Shown here one piece after another: positions 34,425 through 46,530 of a DNA stretch of 64,000 bases. A model generated the notes under the pieces. It saw only the letters and a program-made list of their open reading frames with translations. It was not told where the DNA came from and ran no database searches. The stretch is from Notolepis coatsorum (lineage: Eukaryota > Chordata > Actinopteri > Aulopiformes > Paralepididae): assembly GCA_963971535.1 (NCBI GenBank), contig OZ020598.1, forward strand, positions 102,053,176 through 102,117,175. Direction: 5' to 3'. Position 1 is the first letter of the stretch. Each line of letters starts with the position of its first letter. A program made the position numbers and the translations under genes.

Positions 34425-37400
34425 GAGGAGACTCGCCTAGGAGGCCTCTCTTCCAACGCTCACCGATGTGCCAGCCATCCATGGCATCATACATTGGCAC
34501 ACCGACGTTTCCGGACTTCACCCACGAGAACAGAGCACAGTACACGGAGCTACGAATGTGCTTAGAGACAATGATGTCCGATGTAGCTGACGAACCGTAC
34601 AAGTATGCTATCCTACTGAAGCACCTCAAGGTGCCCCGAGCGCACAATATAGCGCTGGCCTATGCCACCTCTACTACCCCATACACAGCAGCTCTAGCAG
34701 CACTCGACCAAAGATATGGACGCATATGGGACTACGTAATACAAGAGATAAGGCATATTGACCGCCTACCCCCAGCCACAGACAATCGCTCACTAGATGA
34801 CCTGTCTATCAAGGTACAATCCCTGGTAGGGATGCTGGGGGCGCAAAGAGAAAAGGGTATGCACGAACTGTACGCGAACTCTAATGTCGAGAGGATCTTA
34901 GAGAAGCTTCCGCCCGCCCGACAAGAGCGCTTCAGGCGGCAAAGAGACCACCGTGATCCTAACGGTCCCGAGCCATCCCTCCTAGACCTAGCTGACTTCC
35001 TGGCGAGAGAAGTCAACAGCCTACGGTTGGATACGTTCATGCGGAGCACCCCAAGCTCCAGAGAGGGACCTAGGAGAGCAAACGATGGCCGAAGATTGGT
35101 GACCGTCATGCACCAATCAGAATCAGTACCGAGCAGCAAGAACCACAGTACCCCCTCGATGAAAGAGAAGTGGAAGATGGTGTGCCCGTACTGCGAAAAG
35201 GAACACTGGTTGTCACAATGTGACACGTTCAAGAAGATGACCGCCGACGAGGCGAGTCAATGGATAAAGTCCAACCGACGCTGTTACCGATGTGCGCGCA
35301 GTCACATGGCAGCCGATTGCAGCTTAAAGAAGAGGTGTAGTCGGTGTGACGGAGCCCACCTAGATGTCCTACACGACAGTAACAGAAGAAAGCCTGCACC
35401 CTCAAGCAGCACAAAGGCAAGTGTTATGTACATTGACCCCGCCAGCAGCTGGGGCGCCCGAGTGCTCTTAAAGGTGGTCCGCGTAACACTGAGTTACCAA
35501 GACAAGGTCATGGACACTTACGCCGTCCTTGACGACGGGTCAGAGAAGACCCTTCTCCTCGCGTCCGCTGCGGCCCAGCTGGGGCTGCGGGGGAGCGAAA
35601 ACCAGATGACGATTCGGACAATAAGAAGAGATCTAAAGACGATAAAGGGCGAGAATGTCTCCTTCACTATCGCAGCAAGCGGGCAGCCAGAGAGACGGTA
35701 TAGGATTACTAATGCTTTCACCAGCCAAGAAATAGGCCTGTCGCAGTACACCTACCCCATCGCCAAGCTGATGGATAAATACGTGCACCTGCGTCAACTA
35801 CCTATCCCGCTCATAGACGGTGCCACCCCGACCCTGCTGATAGGCTCCGACCATGCAGACCTCATAGTCCCGATAGACCGGGTCCACACAGGGCCCAGAG
35901 GCTGTCCTGCAGCAGTCGAGACCCGCCTAGGATGGACATTACAAGGCCCCCTCGCTAAGTCTCTTAACCGAACAGCAGCCACTAGCTGCCTCCACTCCAG
36001 AGTGACAGAAGAAGACACCACCCTCCTACAGCATGTCGAGAGGCTATGGACACTAGAGACAATGCCCTTTAAGAACGAAAAGAAAGACATTCGTTCCAAG
36101 GAAGACATTTACGCTATAGCACTCCTCGAGCAAGGGACAAAGAGAGTCAAAGTCAACGGAGTGATGAGATACGCAACTCCACTCCTGAGGCGAGAGGGTA
36201 TGCCCACCTTCCACGCCCCAAAAGAAGCGACGGAGCGGTATCTATTGAACACAGAGCGGCGCCTAGCCAGAGACCCCGCTCAAGAGACTGTGTACCGCGC
36301 TGAGATTAACAAGCTAATCACAGCGGGACACATAAAGAATATTGACATTAAAGAGGCCGATCAGACGACCGAATCATGGTACGTGCCGCACCAAAAAGTC
36401 CACCACAATGGCAAGGATCGTATTGTGTTCAACTGCAGCTACCAGATCGGATCACAAAATCTGAATAAAGAGCTCTTGCCCGGCCCAACACTCGGCCCCT
36501 CCCTACTAGGCGTGTTACTACGTTTCCGCCAGGACAAGGTGGCCATCAGCGGCGACATCAAAGGGATGTTCCTGCAGGTGAGACTAGTGGAGGAGGACAA
36601 GCCCCTGCTGCGGTTCCTATGGAGAGAGAGGATCGGGGATGAGCAACCAGCCATCTATCAATGGGAAGTCCTCCCTTTCGGAACCACATGCAGCCCATGC
36701 TGTGCTACGTTTGCACTGCAAAAACACGTCGCAGAGGACCCAGCAGCTGATGAAGAGGTCCGACAAAGTGTAGGAAATAGTTTCTACGTGGACAACTGTC
36801 TGCAAAGCGTCTCGACGCCAGAAGAAGCCGAGGCCCTTCTACTCAAGCTCCGCGCCTCCCTGATCAAAGGCGGCTTTGATCTCAGGCAGTGGGCCAGCAG
36901 CGACCCGCAAGTATTGCGCAGCCTCTCCCCCGAGGACAAGGCAGCAAGCAGCGAGACCTGGATGGCGACCATCCCAGGAGAAGCCCAAGAAATGACATTA
37001 GGACTAGTCTGGCACTTCAAAACAGACTCGCTCCATTATAAACACACACCCCTGACCAAGGAGCAGGGAAGGTCGACTGCACTACCGACCACCAGACGGA
37101 GTGTATACAGAACACTCGCCAGACAATATGACCCGTTGGGATGTATTCTACCTTACACCACCAGGGCAAAGATGATTGTAAGAGCGTTATGGGACAAGGA
37201 CCAGGGCTGGGACGACCCCATACCCGAACACCTTGCATCCACATGGAGAGAGTTGGAAACGGAACTCAGCTCACTCCCAGGTGTCAACATACGCCGCAGC
37301 TACTTCCCACCCACAGTGAGGCCGGAGACGTGCCAGATGGACCTGCACGTCTTCAGCGACGCCTCCGAAGTAGCCTACGGTTCGGTGGCCTACTTGCGTG

Positions 37401-37942
37401 CCCGAGAGGAGGGAGGAGAAATACATACTGCTTTCATCCTGGCCCGCTCAAGAATAGCCCCACGAAAGCAACAATCTATCCCGCGTCTAGAGCTCTGCGC
37501 AGCCCTAGCAGGAGCGCAACTCGCCACGTTAATCCAACGTGAACTCACCATTCCGGTGCAAAGAACAATCTTGTGGTCAGACTCCACGACAGTACTCACA
37601 TGGATCCGGTCTGATTCGTGCAGATACAAGGTCTTCGTGGGAGTCAGAGTCACAGAGATTCAAGATTTAACAGAAGTAGCAAGCTGGAGGTATGTGGACA
37701 CAAAACACAACCCAGCTGACGTCATCACCCGGGGAATGTCCCTGGATGACCTCACCCGTCACAACCTATACAGTGACGGGCCAGAGTTCCTCAAGCTCCC
37801 GGAAGAAGAGTGGCCTACACCCACCCCACGGGAAGCGAGTAAAGAGGAGGCAGAAAACAAGAAATCTATGTTCTGTGGATTGAACACACTCGTCTCCACA
37901 GACCCCGACATAGACGATTGCCTCACCCTAGAGAGTGCGTAG
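34320..37942 (+). pseudogene. Inner BEL gag-pol: gag core, zinc knuckles, protease, RT, RNase H
   Basis: Long frame, with its first ATG at 34466 (MCQPSMASYIG) but in phase with gag sequence upstream. From that ATG: gag core (DUF1759-like, YTELRMCLETMM, LAYATSTTPYTAAL); three Cys/His knuckles CPYCEKEHWLSQC, CYRCARSHMAADC, CSRCDGAHLDVLH (~239-305); an aspartic protease with VLDDGSEKTLLL (~352); RT with DIKGMFLQVRL (~697), FGTTCSPCCATF and YVDN (~772); RNase H with HVFSDASE (~960), RLELCAAL, LWSDSTTVL and NPADVITRG. It ends at a TAG where the outer copy has CAG. An extra KKDIRSKE-type insertion (~36085) is absent from the outer copy. Confidence 0.92.
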
Positions 37943-39382
37943 CTAAAGACATTGCTGTGGCACCACCCAGAGGTTCAGCTCACTACTGACATTACTGCAG
38001 CTGACTACGAAGAAGCAGAACTTCTTCTACTACAACGAGCCCAGAGAGACTCGTTCCCCGATGAGCTAGACTGTCTACAGGGAGCAAAGCCCGTCCTATC
38101 AGACAGCAGACTGCTCCACCTAGCCCCCGAGAGCGACGCCGATGGTCTCATCAGAGTGGGTGGTCGTCTGCGGAGAGCTCCAGACTTACCGGATGACGTC
38201 AAGTACCCGATAGTCTTAAACAGCCGACACAAGGTCACAGAGCTGATCATAAAGAAATACGACGAGGATGTGCATCACGCCGGGGCAGAGAGAGTCTTTG
38301 CGGAGATCAGACGTCGTTATTGGATACTGCAAGGGAGAGAAGCAGTGCGGCGCTTCCAGCGAACCTGTCTAGACTGTCGTAAGTGGCGAGCGCAGCCCAG
38401 TATACCCCGGATGGCTGACCTACCTCCCTGTCGCCTCCGACTCGGCGACAAGCCTTTTCACTCCACCGGTATGGACTGTTTCGGCCCGCTGTATATAAAG
38501 AAAGGAAGAGGAACCGAGAAGCGGTGGGGTATTGTATTCAAATGCATGACCACCCGAGCGATGCATATAGAACTCCTTCCAACCATGAGCACAGACTCAT
38601 TCCTTATGGCCTTCCGAAGATTCACATCGCGGAAAGGTAAACCGTCTATACTGTTGTCTGATCACGGGACAAACTTCAAAGGCGGAGAAAGAGAGCTGAG
38701 AGAGAGCTTCCAAGCTATGGGCCCAGAACTTAAGACCCACCTCGCTCCATACCAGATTGACTTCCAGTTTAATCCCCCGAACGCACCTCACTTCGGTGTA
38801 ACTTGGGAACGAGAAGTACGTTCAATAAAGACAGCCCTGTACGCTGTGCTTGGGGCCCAGACCGTGGCGGAAGAAGTCCTAATGACAGTCCTCACAGAGA
38901 TCGAGGGAGTATTGAACTCAAAGCCCCTCGGTTACGTCTCAAGTGATGTAGCAGATGTCGACCCAGTCACCCCCAACACACTCTTGATGGTGCGGCTGGA
39001 CCCCGCGCTACCACAGACAATGTACAGGCCTGAAGAAGCGAACGGCCGAAGAATGTGGAGGTACAGTCAAGTATTGGCTGACAAGTTTTGGAACAGCTTC
39101 CTACTCCACTATCTACCGTCTCTACAGACCCGCCAGAAATGGGTGAAAGAGAGAGACAATTTGACAGAAGGAACAGTCGTCATGATTATCGACCAGTCAC
39201 TACCCCGAGCTATGTGGCCGGCTGGCCGCGTAAGCAAAGTGATCACCGGTGCCGACGGAAAGGTCCGAGCAGCCGAAGTGCTCGTCCAAGGGCGGATCTA
39301 CACCCGACCTGTGGCGAGGCTAATAGAACTGCCAAGGCTCCCCGATACTATCGATGACGACCATGACCCCATGACTTTGTGA
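37943..39382 (+). pseudogene. Inner BEL integrase and C-terminal domain, downstream of a premature stop
   Basis: Same frame as the preceding entry, separated only by the TAG at 37940-37942. The zinc-binding part has HHAGAERV and CLDC; the core has DCFGPL, SDHGTNF and HFGVTWEREVRS with the D, D and E in place. One residue differs at a normally glycine position (HFGV versus HFGG in the outer copy). The C-terminal DUF5641-like domain (VLADKFWNSFL, RDNLTEGTVVMIID) runs to the stop near 39382. Unless the stop is read through, no integrase is made from this copy. Confidence 0.9.
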
Positions 39383-39476
39383 ACTGACCGACCCCTCACA
39401 ACAGACATTGAGTAGTGGACAGTGCGGTTAATCTGTCTCTGCTTAGCTAATTAGGTGGGACTAATTAGGGGGCGGC
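39383..39476 (+). other. Inner BEL 3' untranslated segment with polypurine-like tract
   Basis: Ends gactaattagggggcggc directly before the 3' LTR; similar text precedes the outer 3' LTR. Confidence 0.6.
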
Positions 39477-40818
39477 TGTTACAAAGGATCAGATTAAACC
39501 GAATATATATATTTATTTATTGATATATATTGCATAGTATTTGTATATCGTTTGATATCCCCTGTATATTCCTTGTACATATACACGGAATATCCCTTTA
39601 GCCCAGACCATAATATTTCATTCTCCTATTGGACAGCGGTCCACCGGCGCCAGGGACCGGCCTCCGGAGTCAGGTTCAAAGTCACCGTCAAGACGTGTCT
39701 GGACATGCCCGGCCTTGCCCAGGGATACGCGACAGAAATGAGATTGGCACTAGTTTGTTCACCGCGCGTATAAATACGGCGCAGGTGAATATAGAAGCCC
39801 CTTAGCCCCTTAGTATGTTACCAATAAGTTGAAGCCTCACCCACGATACAACGTGCGGTGAAGTATGGCCTGTTTGGCCCCAGAATAGAGCATTGAGACC
39901 GCGTGCGAATTAATAACTGAATTGTCAGAGTTTGGCGCTATACCGTAGAGTGCGACATATTTCTATTAAGTCAATAATAGTCTATTTGTGTATAGTGTAT
40001 CGTGCGGTTAAAGTTGTACAGTGACCGGCATCTCCAACGCTTCCTCGTATTAGCTAGTGTTCTTATCCAGGCTGGGCTGACCACATGGCGCTTTCACCCG
40101 AGGAGACCTAGACGAGAACCGTGTGGACATGTACACTGGATTAATCTACCCGACGACTACATAGCCCTTTGCGGCTGGAATATATTTGCTTTGGTCCTGT
40201 GATTTATGGAGCGGATAATCGTCGACGCCTGCACGTGTTGGATTTACCCCACGAGGAGTCAAGTCGAGTCGGCGCCTCAGAGAGCCTGAGGCCGACTAGC
40301 TTTCTTCACTGTGGAGCTACAGTCCACGGAGAACAGCTGTATTCGTCTGTGGATCAAGAGGCTATTGCACCGGCTCCTGTACCTGGAGTCTCCTTAGTCA
40401 TCGTTGACCAGACTTTCTACTACCGACAGATCTTCTACCCCTGCTGGCTTACAACCAGGGGGACCCTTCCAGTATCTCCCGCTATATTACTGGTGTACCA
40501 TAGATATAATTCCCTAAGATTCAGGTTGTATAATTACCTCCTGCGTAACCAGAGAATGGACATTCATTGTTGATTTGCCTACGCACATTCCTTTGCCTTA
40601 CAAGTGCATTCAAAGAATAATGTAAAGTATATTATGTACCCTTTGCTCCATTAAATACTTGATTATACCTTTGTGTGGAACCGGTTTCATTGTGGGAAGT
40701 GTTCATCATATTCATATATCGTGTACTGTATGGCCAGTAATTAAAGTACATAAAGCGGTAGTGGTTTAATGATACCATACTTATCAATACAGTCAGGGAA
40801 TTGTACCCCTCAGTTACA
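39477..40818 (+). repeat. 3' LTR of the inner BEL element
   Basis: 1342 bp, nearly identical to 31768-33108. Differences I noted include caccgtcaag for caccgccaag, ggccttgcc for ggcctagcc, accgcgcgt for accgtgcgt, gtgcgaatt for gtgcaaatt and one extra C in catagccc. Confidence 0.95.
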
Positions 40819-43601
40819 GGGTAGGTGTACCGCGACAGGCCTATGTCTTGGCTGGTGAAAGCGTTAGTGATCCTATACCGTCTCTCTGGCTGCCCGCTTG
40901 CTGCGATAGTGAAGGAGACGTTCTCACCCTTGATCGTCTTCAGGTCTCTTCTTATAGTCCGAATCGTCATCGTTTCTTCGCTCCCCCGCAGCCCTAGCTG
41001 GGCCGCAGCGGATGCGAGGAGGAGGGTCTTTTCTGACCCGTCGTCAAGGACGGCGTAGGTGTCCATGACCTTGTCCTCGTAGCTCAATGTTACACGGACC
41101 ACCTTCAAGAGCACCCGGGCGCCCCCGCTGCTGGCGGGGTCAATGTACATAACGCTTGCTTTGGTGCTGCTTGAGGGTGCAGGTTTTCTTCTGTTACTGT
41201 CATGTAAAACGTCCAAGTGGGCTCCGTCACACCGACTACACCTCTTCTTTAAGCGGCACTCGGCTGCCATGTGACTGCGCGCACAGCGGTAACAGCGGCG
41301 GTTGGACTTTATCCATTGACTCACCTCGTCGGCGGTCATCTTCTTGAACGTGTCACAGTGTGACAGCCAGTGTTCTTTCTCGCAGTACTGGCATACAATC
41401 TTCCACTTCTCTTTCGTCGAGGGGGTGCTGTGGTTCTTGTTACGCGGTACTGATTCGGCTTGGTGCATGACGGTCACCAGCCTGCGGTTATCGTTTGATC
41501 TCCTAGGTCCCTCTCTGGAGCTTGGTACACTCTGCACGAACGTATCCAGTCGTAGGCTGCTGACTTCTCTCGCCAGGAAGTCGGCCAGGTCTAGGAGGGA
41601 TGGCTCTGGACCGTTGGGATCACGGTGGTCTCTTTGCCGCCTGAAGCGCTCTTGTCGGGCGGGCGGAAGCTTCTCTAATATTCTTTCAACATTAGAGTTT
41701 GCGTACAGTTCGTGCCTACCCTTTTCCTTTTGTGCCCCCAGCATCCCTACCAGGGATTGTACCTTGATAGAGAGGTCATCCAATGAGCGATTGTCTGTGG
41801 CTGGGGGTAGACGGTCAATATTCCTTATCTCTTGTATTACGTAGTCCCATATGCGTCCATAACGTTGGTCGAGGGCTACTAGAGCCGCGGTGTATGGGGT
41901 ACTTGAGTTGGAATATGCCAGCGCTATATTATGCGCTCTGGGCACCTTCAGGTGCTTGAGTAGGATAGCATACTTGTACATTTCATCGGGGACATCGGAC
42001 ATCATTGTCTCTAAGCACATTCGTAGCTCTGTGTACTGTGCTCTGTCCTCGTGTGTGAAATCCGGGAACGTCGGTGTGCCAAGGTACGATGCCATGGATG
42101 GCTGGCACATCGGTGAGCGTTGGGGGAGAGGCCTCCTAGGCGAGTCTCCCCTTCCGTGTCGTTGTGAGCTGGTACCTGGTGGGTACCAAGGCCCGGGTAC
42201 CCAGGTGCTGTTCCTCGGGGCTGGTCGTGCGTCAAACTCACCCTTGAGTTGAGTCGGGGGTCTGTAACGCAGGGCCTCGGGGGTAAAGTCTGGGCTGTAC
42301 TGGACCTCCTGGTCCTGTGGAGTACGATGCTGCTGGTGGGCTTGACCTTCCTCCTCTTCCTCTTCTTCTTCCTCTGCTAGGTCTTTTAGATCCTGTAATC
42401 GTCTATTTAGTCTCTCGGCGGCGTAGGCCGGTTCTTCCCTGTTGCTAGGTCTCGCATGGACCGGTCGGGGAGGGGGTTCGGAGACGTGTATAGGCTCTTT
42501 CTGTTGGCCGGGCTCCGGGTCGCTTGATCGGGTAGGGGAGGGTGCCCTAGACCCTTGTCTTGACGAGGCCCTGGAGCTCCGTGCGGAGGGAGGGGGGGTC
42601 GCCCTGGCAATCAGTTGCTCCATTATCTGCGCTTGTAATCGGTCGCGCTCTGCTTCGCGCTTGATGTGAGCGAGGTCGCGCTCTGCTTCGCGCTGGGCTT
42701 GGGCTGCGTCGCGCTGTGCATTGGCGGCTTCGCGCTGTGCATCGGCGGCGGCGCGCTGGGCTTCGGCGCGGTCTCTTTCAATATTCTCTTCCGTCTGGAG
42801 GCGTCTGGTCTCCAGGCATATGCGGTCGTCTTCACTCCTTTGCTGCGCCTGGAAGCGCTCTCGCTGGGTCGCAGAGTGTTCGCGTTCACTAAGGGCTTGC
42901 GCTTGGAGCTGCGCGTGGAAGCGTTCTCTTTGGTCTGCAGATTGTTCGCGCTCACTCAGTTGTTGAGCCTGCAGGCGGTCTCTTTCCATGGTAGAGTGGT
43001 CGCGCTCACTTTGGTGTTGCGCTCGGAGGCGCTCTTGTTCCATGGAAGAATGTTCGCGCTCGCTAAGCGTCTGTGCTTGGAGTCGATCGCGTTCAGTGGA
43101 GGCTGCCAGGGTGGCGATAAATGCCTGCGCCAGCATCTTGTCCGCCTCGCTGGGGGAAGACACTGATGGAGGTGATCGGCTTCTGGCAGTGCTCGTTGGA
43201 GATCCGTTCTCCTGTCGCGCTCCGAGGAGGTCCATCTCCTGGGTGCGCGTCTCTTCTGGTAGTGGGTCGGGTTCCGTCCCTGGAGCGCTTTCTTTATCCT
43301 GGAGCTCTCCGGGGACTATCCCGTTGACGTTGTCGGGGGGTAAAGTCATGTCATGTCCCTCCTGGTCCCCCCCGTGAGCTTGGTCAGTTACGTTAGAACC
43401 CACTAGGGTCTCTACTGGCAGGGTCGCCTGGTCGTTAGGGTTTGACATACTTTTACTATCCGCTTTTTCCGCTTTTAACGTCTGTATAAAGCTAGGTAGT
43501 AGACTGGCAGCGTAGTCCTCTAGGTAAGGAGGTGGCTGCCGTCTGCGCTGCGGGCGATCTAGCTTAGGAGAACCGTTTGTGGAGTGTTCATCGCTGGCCA
43601 T
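40819..43601 (-). pseudogene. Outer BEL gag, zinc knuckles and protease (interrupted)
   Basis: Starts at the ATG at 43601 (MASDEHSTNGSPKLD) and is open for about 926 codons to the insertion point; the frame runs on by chance into the inner LTR down to 40632. Order: proline-rich N-terminus; a long charged coiled coil (~155-340) with many EREHS/ERERLQAQ units, longer than in the inner copy; an SR-rich linker; gag core with YTELRMCLETMM and LALDQRYGRIWDYV-like text; knuckles CQYCEKEHWLSHC, CYRCARSHMAAEC and CSRCDGAHLDVLH (~736-800); protease with VLDDGSEKTLLL (~850). RT and integrase lie at 28159-31767. No frameshift or stop other than the inserted element. Confidence 0.93.
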
Positions 43602-43641
43602 GTCAATATTAATATTATATTAATATTACGCTAATTACCAT

Positions 43642-43657
43642 CCGGCTCGAAGGACCA
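43642..43657 (-). promoter_or_regulatory. Primer binding site of the outer BEL element
   Basis: On the element strand TGGTCCTTCGAGCCGG, two bases after the end of the 5' LTR. Identical to the inner element's site. Confidence 0.8.
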
Positions 43658-43659
43658 AT

Positions 43660-45000
43660 TGTAACTGAGGGGTACAATTCCCTGACTGTATTGAATAAGT
43701 ATGGTATCATTAAACCACTACTGAGTTATGTACATTACTACTGGCCATACAGTACACATGTATATGAGATGAACACCCACACAATAACACGGCTTAACAA
43801 GGAAAGTACTGTTTGTAATATTTATTAGAAGAGCACCAAGATTATCTTACATTTATTAAGAATTAGAGTTGCGCTTGTAAGGCGAAGAATGTGCATGAAT
43901 AGGTCAAGAGCGTAAGTCCATGAGCATATTACGAAGGGGATAAGTAATACCACCTGTAGCATAAGAATTATATAAGGTACACTCGTAGGTCAGCTGGAGA
44001 TACTAGGGGGGTTCCCTCCGGTTGTAAGCCAGCAGGGGAGAGGATTTGTCGGTAGCAAAAGTCTGGATCAACGAGGAATAAGGAGACTCCAGGTACAGGA
44101 GACGGTGCAATAATCCCTTGATCCGTAGACAAAGCAACAGCTATTCTCCGGTATGCACTGCCGCATGGATGAAAGCTAGCCAGCCTCAGAGTCCTAGAGG
44201 CGGGCTCGACGGTGCTCCTCACAGGGTAAATCCCACACGGTAGTGGGGGTAGACGATTCTCTGCTCCAGCAGCCACAGGACCAAAGCAATATAATCCAGC
44301 CGAAAAGGGCTCTGTAGTCGTCGGTGTAGGTTATCCAGTGTACATATCCACACGGTTCTCGTCTAGGGCTCCTCGGATGACGGCACAAGGTTAGGCCGCC
44401 CAGCCTAAGCACACTAGCTCGGTACGATGAAACGTTGGTAATGCTAGTCACTGTAGAACGGTAGCCGCACGATACACTATACATAATAGACTATTACTTA
44501 ATAATAGAATAGGTCGAACTCGACGATACAGCGTTAAACTCTGACACTTCAGCTATCAATTCGCACGCGGTCTCAAGGCTCTATTTCGGGGCAAAACGGG
44601 CCCACTTCACAGCACGTTGTATCGTGGTGAAGGCTTCAACTTATTGGGGTAACACGTTTCGGGTAACTAACTGCTGTATCCACCGGCAACGTATTTATAC
44701 GTAAGGTGAATAATCTAGTGCCAGCCTTATTTCTGTCTCATATTACTGCGCAAATCTGGGCATGTTGAGACATGTCTTAGCGGTGACTTTGAACTAGACA
44801 TTGGGGGTATGGCCGTGGCGCCTAGGGGGTCGCTGTCCAATAGGAGAACGAATATTATGGTCTGGCCTGTACTAGGTAAAGGGATATTCCGTGTATATGT
44901 ACAAAGAATATACAAGGGATATCAGACGATATACAAATACTATACAATATATCTCAAGTAATAAATATATATATTCGGTTTAATCTGACCCTTTGTAACA
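43660..45000 (-). repeat. 5' LTR of the outer BEL element
   Basis: 1341 bp, the partner of 26728-28063. It carries the 10-bp ctcagagtcc missing from the other LTR. Confidence 0.93.
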
Positions 45001-45119
45001 CAATGAATTACAATTACTACAATGATGGATAAAAACAATTACATGATTCAGTACATAGGTCAAGTGCAATGCCTTTAAACTCCATAAATGACGGGAATGC
45101 TCCGAGCTTTCATTCATTG

Positions 45120-45726
45120 AAGTGAATTGAACAGAAACAGAGGAAGAGAGAGAGAGACAGAAACAGAGAGGAAGAGAGTGAGAGAGACAGAAACAGAGAG
45201 GAAGAGAGTGAGAGACAGAAACAGAGTGAGAGAGACAGAAACAGAGGAAGAGAGAGAGAGATACAGAAACAGAGGAAGATAGTGAGAGATACAGAAACAG
45301 AGAGCAAGAGAGACAGAAACAGAGAGGAAGAGAGTGAGAGAGACTGAAACAGAGAGGAAGAGAGTGAGAGAGAGACAGAAACAGAGAGTGAGAGAGACAG
45401 TGACAGAGAGGAAGAGAGACAGAGACAGAGAGGAAGAGAGTGAGAGACAGACAGAGAGGAAGAGAGAGAGAAACAGAGAGGAAGAGAGACAGAAACAGAG
45501 GAAGAGAGTGAGAGAGAGAAACAGAGAGTGAGAGAGATAGAAACATAGAGGACAAGAGTGAGAGAGACAGAAACAGAGAGAGAGAGACAGAGAGAGACAG
45601 AAACAGAGAGGAAGAGAGTGAGAGAGACAGAAACAGAGAGGAAGAGAGTGAGAGAGACAGAAACAGAGAGGAAGAGAGTGAGAGAGACAGAAACAGAGAG
45701 GAAGAGAGTGAGAGAGACAGAAACAA
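45120..45726. repeat. 30-bp GA minisatellite, reverse of the 17.8-19.2 kb array
   Basis: The unit is gagagacagaaacagagagg with aagagagtga. Four regular units at the right end (45605-45725) and shorter variants to the left. It matches the complement of the array at 17760-19158. RxRETE frames are artefacts. Confidence 0.93.
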
Positions 45727-46530
45727 AGATGCCACGTGAGGCCTCATGGAGGAATCCAGAGGTGTCTGATTATGTAAAACTATTTGCATATGCAGATGAG
45801 TTGCGTCTGGGTTCTAATTGTCAATGAATGAGGACACGGCTGGGCCATACGTCACTGCACAAGAAGCACAAGGCTGCGTGGCTTCATGTTGCTCCGTGGT
45901 ATCTGTGTCTGTGTCTGACTGAGTCTATTTCCGTCTGTCTGTTCTGCGCTCATTAAAATGTATACAGCTGGTGACATACAGTACACACACAACTGCAGAA
46001 TCACAAGTACAGGAATGTGGGTGTGTTTGAGGCTTAATGGATGCATATTGCTGCTTGAGTGTGTCAAATGTCCTCTACATGTGGCTTTAACAGATACCCC
46101 TGTATGACACCTGGGCACCTCTGCATACTTGTATAGGGACTGTGTCAGTGTATAAATAATGTACACTGTAAAAGAAATAAATTTTTTTTCTCAATTTATA
46201 TTTTTAACTAGCCTTGGCATTGGTCCTTGGCATTGGTTGCTGAATCAACTATTTGGATATTACATATCATGTTTACATCATGATAACTCCAGTATAGTTG
46301 ATACAAACAAAAACTAACGGTTACTTTTTTTTAGGTGAATCAACTAAAGAGACAGGTGGTGGAGAGACAGAGTGAAAGAGATGCAAATAAAACAAAATCC
46401 ATGATGTTCTCTAGAGCTAGACATATTGTTTACAATAATTAGCATATATCGACTGTGAACGGGTCTGACATCGAGAGAGATACAGAATACAAATTTGGCC
46501 TGATGAGAAATGTATATTTAAATACCATAT
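45727..46530. other. No gene recognised
   Basis: Ordinary intergenic sequence with a gtgtctgtgtctgactgag stretch and a T-rich patch near 46180. Nothing codes. Confidence 0.4.

Larger units (their letters stand above)
31768..40818 (+). mobile_element. Inner BEL/Pao LTR retrotransposon nested in the outer copy
   Basis: 9051 bp, flanked by GGGTA at 31763-31767 and 40819-40823, a 5-bp duplication of the outer element's protease/RT linker (codons for TYP). It is complete: 5' LTR, primer site, gag, protease, RT, RNase H, integrase, 3' LTR, in opposite orientation to its host. The LTRs (1341 and 1342 bp) differ by about 11 substitutions and one single-base indel by eye. Coding is damaged: a 1-base insertion soon after the gag start, a 1-base loss near 34316, and a CAG-to-TAG nonsense change at 37940-37942. 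Confidence 0.95.
26728..45000 (-). mobile_element. Outer BEL/Pao LTR retrotransposon (host of a nested copy)
   Basis: Bounded by a 5-bp target duplication CAATG (26723-26727 and 45001-45005), as BEL/Pao integrases make. Minus-strand order: 5' LTR 45000-43660, primer site 43657-43642, gag-protease 43601 down to 40819, then the plus-strand inner element (31768-40818), then RT-RNase H-integrase from 31767 to 28159, then 3' LTR 28063-26728. Without the inner element it would be about 9.2 kb. Its two LTRs differ by roughly 14 substitutions and three indels (10, 4 and 1 bp) by my reading. The gag-to-pol frame has no stop or frameshift apart from the nested insertion. Confidence 0.95.

Noticed and set aside
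40632..40818. Apparent C-terminal extension of the outer BEL gag-protease frame
   Set aside because: It is read-through into the inner element's LTR, not native protein.
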